A stretch of DNA of 64,000 bases, taken from positions 7,502,001-7,566,000 of the forward strand of contig JAFFJZ010000003.1 of NCBI GenBank assembly GCA_018340375.1, given 5' to 3'. Position numbers and translations under genes: made by a program. Below, piece by piece: positions 23,150-35,023 of this stretch; position 1 is the first letter of the stretch, and every line of letters starts with the position of its first letter. The notes beneath the pieces were generated by a model that had not been told where the DNA came from, did no database searches, and was given only the letters and a program-made list of their open reading frames with translations. The stretch is from Gonatopus flavifemur (taxonomy: Eukaryota > Arthropoda > Insecta > Hymenoptera > Dryinidae).

Positions 23150-24380
23150 CTGTTAATCTTCCTCGGGAATCATTTGCGATACGCTTTTTAATAATCACGC
23201 TTATTATTCAGAGTGAATTATCGAACGTTCAACTTTTTCAAGGGGATGATCATGAAAAAAACTCTTCTTTTCCGCTGTAGGCGAGATCTTCGCTATTCAC
23301 GGTTATCAGCGTGCTCGATGAAGGGAAAAAGGACGTTCAACGACAAATAAGCGTATCAAGCATAAATCTCTTTTTCTTTTGATTCACATATCAATTATGA
23401 ATATCAAATTATATTCGCCCAATGCGAACAACAACTCAAAATTTTCTTGATATTTTGAGGATTCAAATTCTCAAAAAAATGTTCATACGAGGATCGAACA
23501 AATATCGCAACTCCTTGAATTTCAATTAGCGTTCAAAGAAAAATATTGAAGAACAAAAACCGAACTATGAATAGCAAGATCCAAAGTTCAATACATTTTC
23601 ATGTATACATAAGCGTGAGGAGTACAACGACATGACATGCATCGTAATAGGAATCCTCATTGTTGGTTAATCTCAACAAAATCCTTCAATACAAACGGAT
23701 ATGCGTGACGGATATTATTCTCGATCGTAAGTAGTCAGACACGGAATTGTGGACTCATCATTTGCTTGTGAACTATAATTGAATAACGCAAACACAACGA
23801 TTCATGATAAATGAATCATGTGAACCTAATTATGATTCATATCGGTATCGCAATAGTTCTAAAATACATTATACTCCTGAACATAAGAAAGCACATATGT
23901 ATATAATGGATGAACAAATTGCCTGTACGAGAACAAAGAATTTTCAACGTCATATATTGTAACAAGAAACACGATTTCTTTCAAAACGTGAGAAATTTTT
24001 ATGAGGATCTCATATTCTTAACCCTTCCAGCCCCAAACTGTGAATTCAACAAAAGCAAAAGTTGTTCTCCTACTTCTCAGTTTAAATATCTAAAATCCAC
24101 CAAAAACATTTTCCTCAAATTTGCAAACAAATTATAAAAGCTGTATCCGAAAGCAAGCGTGGGACTCGAAGGATAAAGCGTGTTGCGATAAACACATCAT
24201 TTAGGATATAGCTACATCAAATCTTAAAGAAAATTATAATTTAGATACAAAATACACAAAGGATGAGAAGACGATCGCAGATAAATCGCTGTATTTTTAT
24301 TGTTTCCCAATCAGTGTGTTTATTCAGGCAGAGCGGAAATGATTCCATAACTAAACAATCGTTTTATCCAACATGAAAAC
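23150..24380. other. Spacer, nothing recognised
   Basis: AT-rich. A plus frame at 23910-24137 (75 codons, Lys/Phe-rich) has no recognisable motif. Confidence 0.4.
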
Positions 24381-24384
24381 GTAG

Positions 24385-24630
24385 GGTATAGTTAATTTGG
24401 TACTTGAAAATCACGATCGGAAGATTTGTGATAAGCGAGATACGACGAGTGGTACAAGTACGTTGACTGTACTTTTCAACAGCAAAGAGTTAGGAGATTC
24501 TATCTCTCCTCTGTTTGAACTTGAATTGATAAAGCCTAACATCTCGGATTCTAAAAAAAGTACAACTTCAAAGACTTTCCTACGCGGGGCTATTCTTCAC
24601 TTTGAAACACATGAATCGATGGACCAATAA
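24385..24630 (+). CDS. Unrecognised coding-like frame
   Basis: The frame is open from just after a stop at 24382-24384 to the TAA at 24628-24630. The product is a mix of charged and hydrophobic residues with a Ser/Thr/Lys segment and no long homopolymers. There is no ATG near the start, so it would have to be a terminal exon. No family is recognised and the acceptor context is weak. Confidence 0.18.
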   Translation, partial: GIVNLVLENHDRKICDKRDTTSGTSTLTVLFNSKELGDSISPLFELELIKPNISDSKKSTTSKTFLRGAILHFETHESMDQ

Positions 24631-24639
24631 TCAGGGAAT

Positions 24640-25480
24640 AATTTATCAGGATACCGGAGTCAGTTTAATATTTCATCTTCGAGTATCGGCGTCATCTGAC
24701 GAGCCGTATATTTATCAAACATAGATTCAAGAGTTATTGCTTCACAAGCATCTGGAGCGTAGGTGCGATAAACGATTTTCATTTAGTCACGTGTTACACA
24801 CTATTTTACCCTATCATGTAAAAATATCGCCAACTTGTTCCCAAGTCATGGCCCAGCCAATGATTACACGATGCTATTAACTGTTACTAATGATTGAATC
24901 ACCGGTTGGTACCTATGAAACGAGTAATTTGATGCCAATATTCATTTTCCACACTTATCTCTAGACTTAACAAACCTGTTTATGTTGGATGTTAGCAAAA
25001 CGCACATAAAACTTCGCAGATAACCATTGGGATATACACTTCGTTACTTTTTTGGGTCATTCGTTTATTAGTTTGTTTTTACTTCAATCTTATTAACAAG
25101 AATCCCATTAAAGATCAGTCCGAACTCAGACTCCGAGCTGTTCAGCGGTAATGGAAAAATTTGCCGATTCAATTTGTTATAGCAATTCTGCTGCTACAGC
25201 TGAAATAATTGCAGATGTAATGTAATGATGTATCGACCGCCTCAACGAGAATTTGTAACTCAAACAGTACAGGTTCCATGATCGATATTTGCACAACGGA
25301 ATAATTTAGCTTCAATGTCTTTGCTGGGGCAGTGATATTTCTCGCCGCCACAGCTAAGCAAGTACAGGATCTCCCCAAGAGAGTGAGAGACAAAAGAAAG
25401 ATGATGAAAAAGCTGTGACAGCTGAATAATAACTCTCGTAGCTGATTTTTAGCCACCCAAATATCAACGAATTCTTTTTT
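24640..25480. other. Spacer with weak AGCT-type repeat
   Basis: From about 25150 to 25460 there are several CAGCTGAA, CACAGCTAAG and GTAGCTGATTTTTAGC words similar to the AGCTAAA element family, but no clear arms. A minus frame of 116 codons (25169-25519) covers it; it is low in similarity to anything known and shares the repeat's composition. Confidence 0.3.
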
Positions 25481-25485
25481 TTTTC

Positions 25486-25887
25486 GTGCTCGAATTGAAT
25501 TTTTCTCGGGAAAATACATGGGACGACACGAGAGAAACTAAATTTCTTTGTACTCGCTCAAGAGACTTAGAAATATATCTCCAATCGGCCACCGAATACG
25601 TAAATAAAAAGACGAAAATCCTGACAGAAATGCTCCAGTTCGGAGTTCCATGCCTAGAGTATTTCCACTAGGAACCGATTGATGAATTACCGAAAAATGG
25701 GTCGAAGGGCAAAATATCTCCCAGAGAAGCAGAATTCAAAGTGAGCATGATTGCACGAAATTGTAGATTAACACTGCGTGAAGGAGCAGCGAAACTGATG
25801 AAGAAAGATTTGAATGCATCGCACAGAATCATTCGAACTCACCTCTTTTTTTACATTGAATGGCACAATACAGGAAAAAGGACAAAC
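25486..25887 (+). pseudogene. Decayed Tc1/mariner-type transposase, N-terminal part
   Basis: The plus frame runs from 25486 to the next element with a single in-frame stop (TAG, 25669-25671). The part after the stop reads like the linker and second helix-turn-helix of Tc1/Tc3-type transposases: a basic Gly-Ser-Lys-Gly-Lys linker, Ile-Ser-Pro-Arg-Glu, then Arg-x-Leu-Thr-Leu-Arg-Glu-x-Ala-Ala-Lys-Leu, and a Ser-His-x-Ile-Ile-Arg-x-x-Leu recognition-helix pattern. Family proteins have the same order with similar spacing. The first helix-turn-helix upstream is hard to see, and the DDE catalytic region is absent because the frame runs into the MITE at 25888. The match is by memory of the family pattern, not a search. 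Confidence 0.5.
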
Positions 25888-26130
25888 TTCAAATTTTCTC
25901 TCGAGTCGAAAAAATTGAACGGTTTTTGTCCTCATATTTCATTTTTAGACTGATTTTGTCCTGATTGTTGAATAATGCGAACAAAAACAATACTTTTTCA
26001 TGAGTTTAGTCTGAATTTTTCACTTCTTTTTTGTTCGCATTATTCAACAATCTGAACAAAATCAGTCCACAAACGAAATATGAGGACAAAAATCGTTCAA
26101 ATTTGTCGACTCGGGCTTGAAATTTGAAAT
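25888..26130. mobile_element. Fold-back MITE, arms about 105 bp
   Basis: Both halves read GGTTTTTGTCCTCATATTTC-like sequence, then GACTGATTTTG, then GATTGTTGAATAATGCGAAC, in opposite directions, with only scattered mismatches. The outer parts CTTCAAATTT...TCGAGTCGA also match. The loop is about 35 bp. It sits exactly where the transposase-like frame to its left loses similarity. It is therefore either a later insertion or the remains of that element's own terminal region. Confidence 0.85.
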
Positions 26131-26134
26131 TCTT

Positions 26135-27595
26135 CAATTTCATGGATTTAAATTCACCATTCTACACTGTATTGTTCAAATGTTACATTAAAAATGTACA
26201 ATCGTATCAATCACTCATAGACAGATTCAAAAATTCATGGAACGAATTATCCACCTGTTTGTTGATGTAAAATCCTGTACATAGAAATTCTCCCATGATG
26301 GTTATTCACATGAACTTCACCTTGTGCGGTAAACTGGTTTAATCGATCAAGATATTTACGCAGATATTCAGTGATTCTCAACATTAGAACATGCTGTAAT
26401 CAATTTGGTACATAAGTGGTGATGTGCTAAAGTGAAAAAAAAACGTCTTCAATTATTAATACCCAGGTACTTCTGATAAAAATACGCGTATCGCTTAATT
26501 ATTTAATCCCATCTGAACATAATCGCTACTCTTGAACTTTCATCTTCTACTTGACCATTGGAATTCATGTAGCGTTGTAGATTTCATTTATTAAAATTAC
26601 CGATGACGCTTAAACGTATATATTTACAGGTTTGATCGATCGTCTTCGACACGTGGAAGATGTAATGTGGGAAAATCGAGTACAGAGGTATTGAAATGAT
26701 TCAGTCAATTGTTTGTTTTCGCAACAGTATCAAATCTCACCGTGTGAATCCCAAATCGCGAAACCCATTGTTATAAAAACACTGTGGTAAAAGAAGAAGA
26801 AAACCTACACGATATATTGAAATCTGGACATCTTTTCTTGAAATTCGAGAACAAAAGAACAGAGATGAGATTTCGAAGTGAGCTCGTGCCTTCGTCGAAG
26901 AATACCTTGATTCTTCCCCTGATGAGGTTAACAATGCCTTGGAAGGAATATAACAAGGAAAAAAGAGAATGACCACCTTCGGTGCAATCTGGAACCAATT
27001 GAACCAAGTGCAAAAACTAAGTTCCTTGATAAGATAAAAACAAAATACCACGGTTAATCTTCTCTTCCCTTCTTCTTCATCCTCTGCTCTTCCTTTTGAT
27101 TATCCATGGTTCTCTTGGAAGTATCGTGAAGTGAACAGATTTCTTATTTTCTTCTTCACTCGAAGGAGAATTCTGTGAAATCCACCCTGTACGTAATGCA
27201 ACCCTGAGGTGATACTTGTTGAGATGTTGCTACTCTTTTGTCAGTGATTAATAGCTGTTTCTATCTACCGTTTCTTGTGATCGTTTTTCCTGTCTGCCTT
27301 CAGATGTATAATCGCGATATGTCGGGTATATAACTCTATACGTGTACATTCATAGAATAACTCACCACACGTAGGTTATACTTCAATATGATATTTCTCG
27401 TGTAGAATAACAACGATTTATTTCTTGATAAGATTTTATCTGATATGGATTCTTAATCTTTGTATTGAAAAACATGAATACAACATTCGGGGAAGGATTA
27501 CCCATGATTCAAAGGGGGAAGTTTCAGAATATTTTAAGGTTGGATCAAAGGCTCTAGATGGATAAATTTTGAAAATTTCCTTTCGCTGACATTTT
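26135..27595. other. Spacer, no gene supported
   Basis: AT-rich. Minus frames at 26737-27051 (104 codons) and 26771-27013 overlap each other and a plus frame at 26784-26972, so they mostly reflect low stop density. No repeats of note. Confidence 0.45.
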
Positions 27596-27598
27596 CCT

Positions 27599-27779
27599 GA
27601 AGTTTGAATCGTTTATTGAAACGAAATCATAATACTCTGATCCACCCTCAGTTATCTTGCAGCAAATTCTTTAAACGATGTTTCCACTTTCAACAAGTCA
27701 ATTCGAGGTGATAAATAACGATAATTTATCATATTCTGTTAGTTTGAATTTTCGTTTCGTTTTTATAAACGATTCAAAC
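27599..27779. mobile_element. MITE, GTTTGAATCGTTT family, copy 2
   Basis: The left arm GAAGTTTGAATCGTTTATTG and the inverted right arm GAGTTTGAATCGTTTATAAA surround about 130 bp of AT-rich centre. The arms match copies at 7.3, 43.1 and 54.1 kb. No coding frame. Confidence 0.75.
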
Positions 27780-27784
27780 TCTTA

Positions 27785-29200
27785 CAACATTCTCTGGCTT
27801 TATATTGATAATATTGCTGTAAATAATTAAGCGAAACTTCTTTCTATTCCTAGAATTGACTCGAATTTATCTCGGGGTCGGTTACGTTAGTTTTGTAAGG
27901 AAAGACAACATGTTCATGAGCAACTGTATCTTTCATTCAAGTATATTCTATCGGTGCTGTATCACCCCCAAGAGAATAGAAACCTCTAAGAAGCTCCAAC
28001 CAAGGTACTGCTTGGCTATTCAGATCCATCTAATGGACGTGCACAGAGGTTTGTATTCTCTGGGGAATGTGATAATTCTCTCATTATACTCTTTCCTTTG
28101 TATGGAAGAATTATAAAAACTGTTCCACAACTATACTGAAAACACAAAACACACAACCATATCTATTTCTGTAGTGTATTTCACATAATTTTGCTGTACG
28201 ACAGAATCGAAATTGTTCCTGGGTGCAATTTTTGAAAAAGTTATAGTTCGATGCACGAACATTCGTTTCAGTAGGATTTATGTTGAATTGAAGATATTGT
28301 TTTTCCACGAAATAATATGTTGAGAAGAATAACAGTGAACATCCATCATTCGCTTCATTGTTATATAATTTCTGTGAAGATGGACATCAACTTCGATACT
28401 AATTATTGCTAACAGTGAATATTCCCACTTTCGAGTGATCCGTTAGGTGTACCACTTAATACTATTGTGTATCCACTTTTAGTAGAATGATTTGCATTTC
28501 TCGCATTGGTAGACAATTTCTTTTATTGATTTGTAACCATATGATACACAGACCTTGTTAACGCGTAATCATTTTAAATTGTATTACGTTTTTGAAGTGA
28601 TTCATAAGCGAAACACCTGATGAAGATTCTATAGACATCGGGTATTTCGATCTACATACATATTTAATTCATAAACAGGAAGTGAATAATCATCTAGATT
28701 TGCACTATATAGAAGTTCTCGAATATTCAATTGAATCGAAAGAATTGAAGTATCAATAGTTTATTCTCCTTCTTTTATTTTCGAAACAAAATAACCGTTC
28801 ATATGATTGAAAGATTTATTGGGCTTTTGTGTACACGGTTGTTCCACAAATGGAACATAATATGAGTAAAACCGTGTTATACTACCCACGATTAATCAAG
28901 TTTGATTGATGGACACATTGACACTAATATCGATGAAAATGATCTTTCAAAGGGGATGGAAGATATATTTTTCGCAAATTATCAAGAATTCTTGTACTGT
29001 GGATCTAAAAATCATATTTCTATACGAATTTTCATAAATTGTACTCAAATTGTATAAGATGAGGAAGTTTATGTGTAATTTATACATAATTCTGTCTGCA
29101 AAAATCATTTATATATAATTTTTATATAGGCATGGAAATAATAATTTGATTATAACTGACCAAACACAGTAAAGAATGAAGTCGGGTGAAAGATCTTCTT
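27785..29200. other. Spacer, nothing recognised
   Basis: AT-rich DNA with two unrecognised frames (27856-28116 plus, 28111-28308 minus). No inverted arms seen. Confidence 0.45.
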
Positions 29201-29204
29201 CTGA

Positions 29205-29756
29205 TCCCAGTAAACACACGCACGTTTTAAAAACGTCAAAAACAGTCAATAACCACATGTTGTGAATTAGTAATATTCTTGCGTTGATTCAACGTAAAAA
29301 TGTCACGGCAGATCACGTGTTTTTCAACCATAAAATGACGTCATATCAACGGTTTGAACATCGTTTAAAAGACGTCAAATATCGACGTGTTCTGATGATG
29401 GTTCTAAAACGTGAATTGAATCCAACAAATTATTTTGAAAACTTTTCATTCAATATTGAGAACAATAGTACTTCTGAGTATGACAGAATTCGGAAATTGA
29501 AGTTCAAACACAAGGTGTTATAAACACATTTTGAACGCGTGATTCAAATCCGTTCAAAACACGTTTTTTGAGGACGTCGTTTGATGGTTATTTCTGAATA
29601 TTAGTTTAAATTACACGTCATGAAAACGTAATCCCTGGTCATCTATTTCCCTATCAAATTTCAACTAAAAATCAACGTTATGAAATCAACGACTGACGTC
29701 CGTTTGACAGTCTAACGTTCTTTTAACGTTGAAATAACGTGTGTGTGGTTATCGGG
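29205..29756. mobile_element. ACGT-rich DNA transposon derivative
   Basis: The ends are inverted: TCCCAGTAAACACACGCACG at the left and, inverted, GCCCGATAACCACACACACG at the right. The interior of about 550 bp is packed with ACGT-centred words (AACGTC, GACGTC, AACGTG, AACGTT) in both directions, far above the surrounding frequency. Subterminal repeat arrays of this kind are known as transposase-binding regions in several cut-and-paste superfamilies. The 79-codon plus frame (29284-29523) lies in the repeat region and is not a transposase. Target duplication not resolved. Confidence 0.7.
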
Positions 29757-29759
29757 CCC

Positions 29760-31240
29760 AGTGTGAAATAATTTAAAGACATACGAAAACATCGACACAC
29801 GGAAGAGCGTAAAATATACTCGCCGTCCATGGCAGAAAAAAGCACTTCCGCCTGTGGACCTGTACCAACCACTCAGAGTGTTAAATTTCACACTCAATTT
29901 TTTACCGTGAAGGTGACCGAAAAATTGATTCTTCTAACGAGATGTATGGATACGTACGTGCACATATCAGAGAGATAAACATGCTGTTATTACGCGAAGT
30001 AGCACAAAGACGTGCGAAACACAGCACGTGAACAACAATCGCACCCATTCGAAGAATTGAAGGTCTTTAACCCTCTAGCTACTATACAAACGATGCAAAT
30101 TCCTCCACGATCGGAAGACTGAATCCACCATTAAAGCTAGAATAGGCAATAGATGCCATGTTTGAAAATATCGTCCACCTCTGTAATCAAGTGAAGAACC
30201 ACGCTCCGTAAACTCAACCAGTGTTAAATGCGTAAAACGAATCCATGCAGCACAATTTTCGAATATCCGCTCCATTCACCTAAATTCTCCAAACAAGCTG
30301 ATCTTCGGAAGAACAAAGTTTGAATTCTTGAAGCTCTGTTGTAAAATATCATATGATATAGATGAAAACTGGAAGTGATCTAACTTCATTGATCCATGAA
30401 GAAAAAAACATTGCGAAACATATTTCAATGGAACTCATCGGAATTTTTTGTGGCTATATTTTATTCGACAAACGCTTCGTTTGTTCTCCGCTGATTTCAG
30501 CAATAATAAGCATTAATTGGAACCGATCAATTTGACAGGCATAGTTGAAGGATACAAGGAATCTCGCTTATACACAGTGAAATTTTTACGGTTGATTGGA
30601 CTATGGCTTTGAAATGATAGATTCCTTTATGTCTGGAGAACAGAATATCCGTTTCAGAAGAGAAATACCTCATCATTTATTGTTTAGAAAAAAATACTCA
30701 ATTTTTTGTATTCATCATAAATTAAATTTTCCTCTATGTAGAAGAAGGTGTAACAAAAAAGGACACACGAATGTATATTCTAGTAAATTCGATGGACGAA
30801 TTTTGAGGATTTCGTGTATTGAGTTTCGTTTTTTCTGAATTAACGGAAAATTAATTCCGTGTGAGGATATTCAGGATCATGGTTACAGATTCCATAATTA
30901 ATAAAACTATGAATGAAACTTTGTTATCTACCTGTTATTATGTTGAAGGATTCTCTCAACTTCGGCTCAACACTGACGCAGTTCAACTCATTGCGACAGT
31001 CGAGTTTCTATGGTGTTAATGTCAATTGATCATTGATTCCTTCATCAGTCCGTGCTCTATCGATAGTGGCAAAACAACCATGTTTCTTGGAAACTAAGTT
31101 GAACTTGGATTCGTTACCAATTCCGTATTAGACGCAATATTGCATCGATACTGGAGTACTAAATTTTCGTCTCTAAAAATTGAAACATCCAAAGCCCTAT
31201 TCTGCCCCAAAACAAAACCTTAGAAAGAAGAAGAATTTCA
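29760..31240. other. Spacer, no gene supported
   Basis: From 29760 to 29910 there is a weak inverted pair (GTGTGAAAT / ATTTCACAC) ending in TTTTTTACCGTG, possibly a worn MITE. A minus frame at 30075-30275 (66 codons) contains an acceptor-like TTCACTTGATTACAG, but nothing identifies it. A plus frame at 30596-30838 is unrecognised. Confidence 0.4.
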
Positions 31241-31244
31241 TCTC

Positions 31245-31330
31245 TAGCACACGAATATTAGCCAAAATTTCGCTGATGCAACTAATAATTTTACTACAGT
31301 AGCTAAAATTTAGCTTCTTTTCCGGTACCA
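31245..31330. mobile_element. AGCTAAA-family fragment
   Basis: The exact 15-base core AGCTAAAATTTAGCT lies at 31301-31315, with TTAGCCAAAATTTCGCTGAT upstream. The same core is in the copy at 63.1 kb. The outer CACGG-type ends are missing. Confidence 0.45.
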
Positions 31331-31334
31331 TCTA

Positions 31335-32670
31335 AAATCCACCAACCAGCTATTCTTGCCCAAGCTTAGGCCATTCATCGACTCGTTCAATTTGTCCGGC
31401 AATTTTCAGCAAAAATGAAATATAACGAATAAAAAGAAAACTTCTACAGTCCCTAATATCCAAATCACAATGAAAAAAAGGTTTTAAAAATCAGTGAGCG
31501 TATTAGGTGTTTTATTCGAAGCTCAAATAGGGAATCCTAATGGTGCATTGACCGGAGTTTCTGAGCGTTACCATGACTCTCACTTTTTCGATTGAGAAAT
31601 GTTTTCTCCTCGGCTAAATGAAATACCTCGCACGATGATCAGGCCAATCGAACTGCAGAAGGATTTGGAAGAAGATATCTTATTGATACAATGAACAATG
31701 ATGAAAAGGATTTTGTCTGCGATACAATTGAACGTCTTCCGTCTGGTAGCGGAACGTAACTGTAATTCTTTAAAAAAGTAATTTGTCATTTGTCAGGATT
31801 TCTGGAGATCCATCAAGTCGGCAATAGCGATGGCGAGGCGATAATAATAATGACGATGATGATAACATCTACCGAGTGTTCCTCACACATTCTTCTTCCA
31901 ATATCAAATTTTGAATTTTTTCTCACATGACTTAGAAGAATTCCGTATGAATCGTAAAAATATACGAATTATTATATTTCTCAGAATGATAAATCAGTTT
32001 TGAAAAACGGTATGTTGCTTACATTTTCCGTTAGCTCCAATCAATTCGATTTCAAGATAAAAGAATTACGAAATTCACTTCTCAATTATATTGTTAGTGT
32101 AGAAGTCGAGTTCTCATCATCGCGTAGGTGAAGTTCAGTCAAATGGAGGTCGTCGAGAGATGTTTCACTACAGCCATTTAGGTTACGTGAGGTTAATTAG
32201 AGGGTCAAAACGTTTCTAACCGACAGGAGAATTGTCACAAAATGATCAGTATGAAATACTGTAATCATTGTAAGGTTTTTGTTTGAAAGTTAACTCATAA
32301 ACGGAACGAATGCATTCTTTGTTGCTGTACCGTTAACGACTTATAATAATTGATTGTATAGAGAATTTAAAAGAGTACGTTGCCCAAAATATTATATGTT
32401 CGATCATTGATCGCAGTGTCACGCGGTTATCAGTTCTTTCAGGTGGAGGAATGGTAAATTTTCCCCTCCCTACATTGTGATATTTGTTATGTTAATCGGA
32501 ATATTGTATTGCAACTGATGAATTCACTGCGCAGCATACATTGTTCGATGCAAAAGAAAAAGCTTAATAGAAAATATTAACACAGAGAAATTTTTTCTAG
32601 AAGCAGCAGGAGTTTGTTCAATTGTCTGCATTGAATTTCACTTTTTTAAAAGATTCGGTGAGCATGAGGG
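31335..32670. other. Spacer, nothing recognised
   Basis: AT-rich DNA with a short GATAATAATAATGACGATGATGAT run at 31841-31864. The minus frame at 31580-31789 is unrecognised. Confidence 0.45.
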
Positions 32671-32836
32671 TACTGCACACGGGAGAAATAATTTAGCTGC
32701 AGCACCTAAATGGCTAGCACGAACATGGACAGCCATTGAATTAGCTCCTGCAGCTAAATTTTAGCGGTTACAGCAAAAAAATGTGCACTTGTTGAATGCG
32801 GGAGCTAATTCAATGGGACTGTGTCCATGCTAGCTA

Positions 32837-33017
32837 CCCGAGTAAAAATGTTAATTTCGGTTCGCCAAACGGGACTGGTGCAGACGTGTTGCATTTTTGT
32901 GCGGTACTGTTGCAGATTCAGTGCGGGCACATCACATCCGCCACAGGACCGCAGAAAAATGCAACACGCCCGCACCAGTCCTGTTTAGCGAACCCGAAAT
33001 GAAAATTTTTACTCGGG
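32837..33017. mobile_element. Nested TA-flanked MITE, CCCGAGTAAAAAT ends
   Basis: Terminal repeats CCCGAGTAAAAATGTTAATT and, inverted, CCCGAGTAAAAATTTTCATT continue through TCGGGTTCGC/TCGGTTCGCC and GGACTGGTGC for about 50 bp. TA sits at both edges (32835-32836 and 33018-33019). The centre contains TGTTGCATTTTTGTGCGG and its inverted partner. The host element's sequence continues on both sides. Confidence 0.87.
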
Positions 33018-33034
33018 TACTTAGCTGCTACAGC

Positions 33035-33333
33035 CAGGGCCGTCTTTTATCGCTTGAAGGCCCTGGGCCTACTTAGAGTGGAGATCCGCATGTAAGGAGA
33101 CGTAAGATCTTGAAATTTTCAAAAAAAAACCACTCTAACATTGATCATTATGATTTTTTTTTCAAATAAATTCGTATAAAGTATTAGCTGAATTTCCACT
33201 TTTTTGTATATCTAGAATTAGTTTTATTTTTGAAATAACTTGATTTCATTTCATGATTCTCTACGAAGGGGCCCCCCTTCTGCAGCAGGCCCTGGGCTCG
33301 GGCCCGGTGTGCCCTGCCTCAAAGACGGCCCTG
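33035..33333. mobile_element. Nested hAT-like element with 8-bp duplication
   Basis: The ends are the 13-bp perfect inverted repeats CAGGGCCGTCTTT. The flanks are GCTACAGC (33027-33034) and GCTGCAGC (33334-33341), an 8-bp duplication with one change. The CAGGG-type end and the 8-bp duplication are hallmarks of the hAT superfamily. Subterminal AGGCCCTGGGC strings occur on both sides. The 299 bp carry no transposase. Confidence 0.87.
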
Positions 33334-33364
33334 GCTGCAGCTGAATTATTGTTTCCGTGCAGTG

Positions 33365-34860
33365 AATTCCCAATCTTTTCAAATCTTTTCAATTGAAATC
33401 CACCAAGAAGAAAAAAAATATTTATGTCCGAGATTTACAAAGATTGCAAAGAATCAACTGCGACTTCGCCACAAATTATAGATACGTCAGTATTATTATT
33501 TCAAAATTGAATTTTGAGAAGGAAAAGAGTGAAACGAGGATCACCGGACGATCGTCCTAATGGACGAGCTTTAATATACTTTAAAAGAATAAAGGAAATG
33601 ATGTACCACCAAGAAGAAGGTTCAATTGGGAAGAAATCATGTTCTTCCTGTAATGGTGTACCGTGTCTGATATTATTGCTCGCACTAACATCGCCGCACT
33701 GGGAAGAAGGAGAAGAAAGAGGAGGAGATAACAAAGAAAGGCTAGAAGGAGGATTCCAAAACAAAAACCAAAGAGTCTAATGACGACGCGACTCGTTGAA
33801 CAATTCACGTCAACATCGTGATGGTTCAAGGTCAACGACAGTACAATATCCGCGATCTACTGATTTCAGCAACATGATATTCCATAACCGAGTACCTTCC
33901 CTCAACACGATCATTCCGCACAGTTTTCATCATTGTACCAGGATTTCTCAATTTTTTTCTACTCCCCGTAATCCCTATTGCGTGTTCTTTGTTCACGTAC
34001 TCTACATACATTTGTGATAGATCGTTACCAACGCTCTAAAATTCTTCTGTAAAATATGTTTTTCTTGTTTTACAAAAACTCTGCTTCAAATCGTTGCAAT
34101 AAATTCAGCGCATGAAAGATCTCATGCTCTATCTAAATAATATAAATCATCGATAAATGCAGACACGTATACATATTCATGAACTGAACTATATTTCCAA
34201 TTATCTTTCAAAAACTCCTGGTAACGTAAAATTGAAGATACGTGAGGAATATGATTGATATTATATCAATCAACCTTCCCATACATCTTCAGGTGATTGA
34301 TGATACGAGTCTTCAATGAAAAATTGTCAAAAGAAGAAGCAAGAAATACTGAACACGATAATCAGATAACAAAATGTGATTCTATTCGTGACGGGAACGA
34401 GTAATGCAACTGTTCACGTGTAACAATTCTAGCGGTTGTTGCAATGTTCCGCACGTCATATATTTTTACGAACATTATAGCAACTGAGAAGGTAAGAATG
34501 TACACGCGTGCTGCAAATAGCGATGCAATGGAACACACGATATTGAGCTACGGAATGCCAAGTGTTCTTGTAAATTGTCTACGGTTTTGGCATCATTTCG
34601 ATATCCAAAGATGTATCTAACCTAGACAATCTCAAGAATCGTAATAAAATTCAGAAATTGTTTCGAATCGAATTTTAACGGTCCAGAACTGGTTTGTTCG
34701 CTAAATTTGGCCGTAACTGCCCCATTGACCTTGTTAAATTGGTGCTGGGTTTCGAAAATTCCCAGACTCCTGATACCACAGCAAAATGTGTTTGTAAGAT
34801 GCTTTTAGAATATGGAAAAAATCCCCTCTAGGGTCTTTAAATATTCGTCACAGTCACATC
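33365..34860. other. Spacer; purine-rich segment 33.5-33.8 kb
   Basis: Between 33514 and 33780 the plus strand is purine-rich (GAAGAAGGAGAAGAAAGAGG), and three frames on both strands are open over it (84-88 codons), which points to composition rather than coding. The remainder is AT-rich, with nothing recognised; 33796-34017 is another unremarkable frame. Confidence 0.4.
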
Positions 34861-35023
34861 CCCACAGAAAATGCCAGTTAAATCTGGATGAAAACCAGCT
34901 GATCCTGTAATCAACATCGGACGCAACCATGCAAGGACTTGTTTGCGGTTTTGCCCGGTTTTGACCAGATTTTTTCACAGACCCTACTGGTTTCCATCCT
35001 GATTCATCCGGCATTTTTCACAG
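34861..35023. mobile_element. Small MITE with imperfect arms
   Basis: The left arm CCCACAGAAAATGCCAGTTA and the inverted right arm CCTGTGAAAAATGCCGGATG run in parallel through CTGGATGAAAACCAG / AGGATGGAAACCAG, about 48 bp in all. The interior includes GGTTTTGCCCGGTTTTGACC. A 69-codon minus frame across it is a by-product. No clear target duplication. Confidence 0.6.

Larger units (their letters stand above)
32673..33361 (+). mobile_element. AGCTAAA-family MITE split by two younger insertions
   Basis: The outer ends CTGCACACGGGAGAAATAAT and, inverted, CTGCACGGAAACAATAATTC flank an AGCT-rich element. Its left half (32676-32785) matches the minus strand of 63267-63160 almost base for base, including AGCACGAACATGGACAGCCA and GCTCCTGCAGCTAAATTTTA. 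Its right half is cut at 32837 and again at 33035 by unrelated elements. Removing them leaves about 200 bp, close to the size of the 63.1-kb copy. No reading frame. Confidence 0.82.

Noticed and set aside
25835..25855. Minus-strand donor AG|GTGAGTTCG
   Set aside because: It lies inside the plus-strand transposase-like frame and has no usable exon behind it.
33501..33835. Three open frames in a purine-rich tract
   Set aside because: All are explained by GAAGAAGG-type composition; no homology pattern.
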